The position numbers and the translations under genes are program-made. From the NCBI GenBank assembly GCA_038123715.1, contig JAYPAN010000005.1:21213-85212 (forward strand): DNA of 64,000 nucleotides, given 5' to 3'. Below, piece after piece: positions 63,696-64,000 of the stretch (within the stretch, counting starts at the first letter, position 1; the number at the start of each line of letters is the position of its first letter). This DNA is from JAYPAN01 sp038123715. Its GTDB lineage: Bacteria > Pseudomonadota > Alphaproteobacteria > RS24. The notes below the pieces were generated by a model that saw only the letters and a program-made list of their open reading frames with translations, ran no database searches and was not told the DNA's origin.

Positions 63696-64000
63696 TCAAG
63701 TTTCGGGTGGGGCTTCGGGCGGGGATTCGGGTGGTGGTGGCGTGTCCGGCTGTCGGATCAGCACTTTGCGTAATGCCAGCCACAGACCGAACAGCATCAA
63801 CAATAAAGGGGTCAGCCACAGCGGCGCGGTGTGCCATGCAAAAACCGGCCGGAACAAAACAAACTCGCCATAGCGGGCAACAATGGCGGCGCGAATCTCA
63901 TCATCTGTGTCACCGGCCTGCAAGCGCGCACGCACAAGGGCGCGCAAATCCTGCGCCAGGGGCGCATCGCTGTCATCAATGGACTGGTTCTGGCAAACCA
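63696..64000 (-). CDS. ccmH: Cytochrome c-type biogenesis protein CcmH (5' end outside window)
   Basis: CcmH/CycL is a membrane-anchored periplasmic thioredoxin-like protein that reduces apocytochrome c before heme ligation. The window holds its C-terminal 100 residues. The frame stays open to the edge of the window and begins VCQNQSIDDSDAPLAQDLR, so the second Cys of the LRCxxC motif is visible while the first lies outside. The three-helix fold (VRARLQAGDTDDEIRAAIV, then YGEFVLFRP) is followed by the membrane anchor (about 55-75) and a Pro/Glu-rich cytoplasmic tail. It ends 53 bases upstream of the response regulator start on the same strand; the rest of the ccm operon should lie beyond the window. 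Confidence 0.9.
   Translation of the reverse strand, partial: VCQNQSIDDSDAPLAQDLRALVRARLQAGDTDDEIRAAIVARYGEFVLFRPVFAWHTAPLWLTPLLLMLFGLWLALRKVLIRQPDTPPPPESPPEAPPET

Overview
The window is a stretch of a Gram-negative alphaproteobacterial chromosome, probably from a draft or metagenome-derived assembly. Four runs of exactly 100 N are scaffold gaps, and one of them is flanked by an unmerged 55-bp contig overlap. The class assignment rests on three things. The dcw cell-wall/division cluster runs mraZ to ftsZ and continues into lpxC. FtsZ carries a very long acidic and Pro/Ala-rich linker. A ccmH-response regulator-kinase-glnE string is also present. The order within the class cannot be fixed by reading alone.

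Layout. Positions 1-3208 (+) hold the end of a UvrD/PcrA helicase, prmA and an aminopeptidase P. Positions 3212-28385 (-) form one near-continuous block, read in transcription order as mraZ, rsmH, ftsL, ftsI, murE, murF, mraY, murD, ftsW, murG, murC, murB, ddl, ftsQ, ftsA, ftsZ, lpxC, bamD, recN, ligA. Most of these genes overlap by 1-14 bases, so translation is probably coupled. A 10-bp-phased array of GGG-centred boxes lies over the presumed mraZ promoter and is the likely MraZ operator. The RNase P RNA gene (rnpB) lies directly upstream on the same strand, followed by a gap, ampD, an EamA exporter and, divergently, a phosphoglycolate phosphatase. A 1183-residue autotransporter (-) comes next.

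Positions 35120-58422 are rich in acyl-CoA metabolism: an acyl-CoA synthetase, an MFE-2-like 3-hydroxyacyl-CoA dehydrogenase, an enoyl-CoA hydratase, five acyl-CoA dehydrogenases (two as large/small pairs) and a luciferase-like flavin oxidoreductase. Together these could form a beta-oxidation route for an unusual acyl-CoA. Inserted among them are a ten-gene Mrp-type cation/proton antiporter operon (39142-46711, +) with a split MrpA and three NuoL/M/N-like subunits, a DUF1289 protein, a SUMT methyltransferase, a phosphomannomutase/phosphoglucomutase, a TauE-type exporter and dusA.

The right end (-) holds ccmH (partial), a response regulator, its histidine kinase and glnE. glnE looks broken only because of the assembly artefact. 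I saw no CRISPR array, phage, insertion sequence, tRNA or rRNA. Most of the window is conserved housekeeping DNA. The points that deserve a second look are the MraZ operator array, the architecture of the Mrp operon, the paired acyl-CoA dehydrogenases and the assembly problems.
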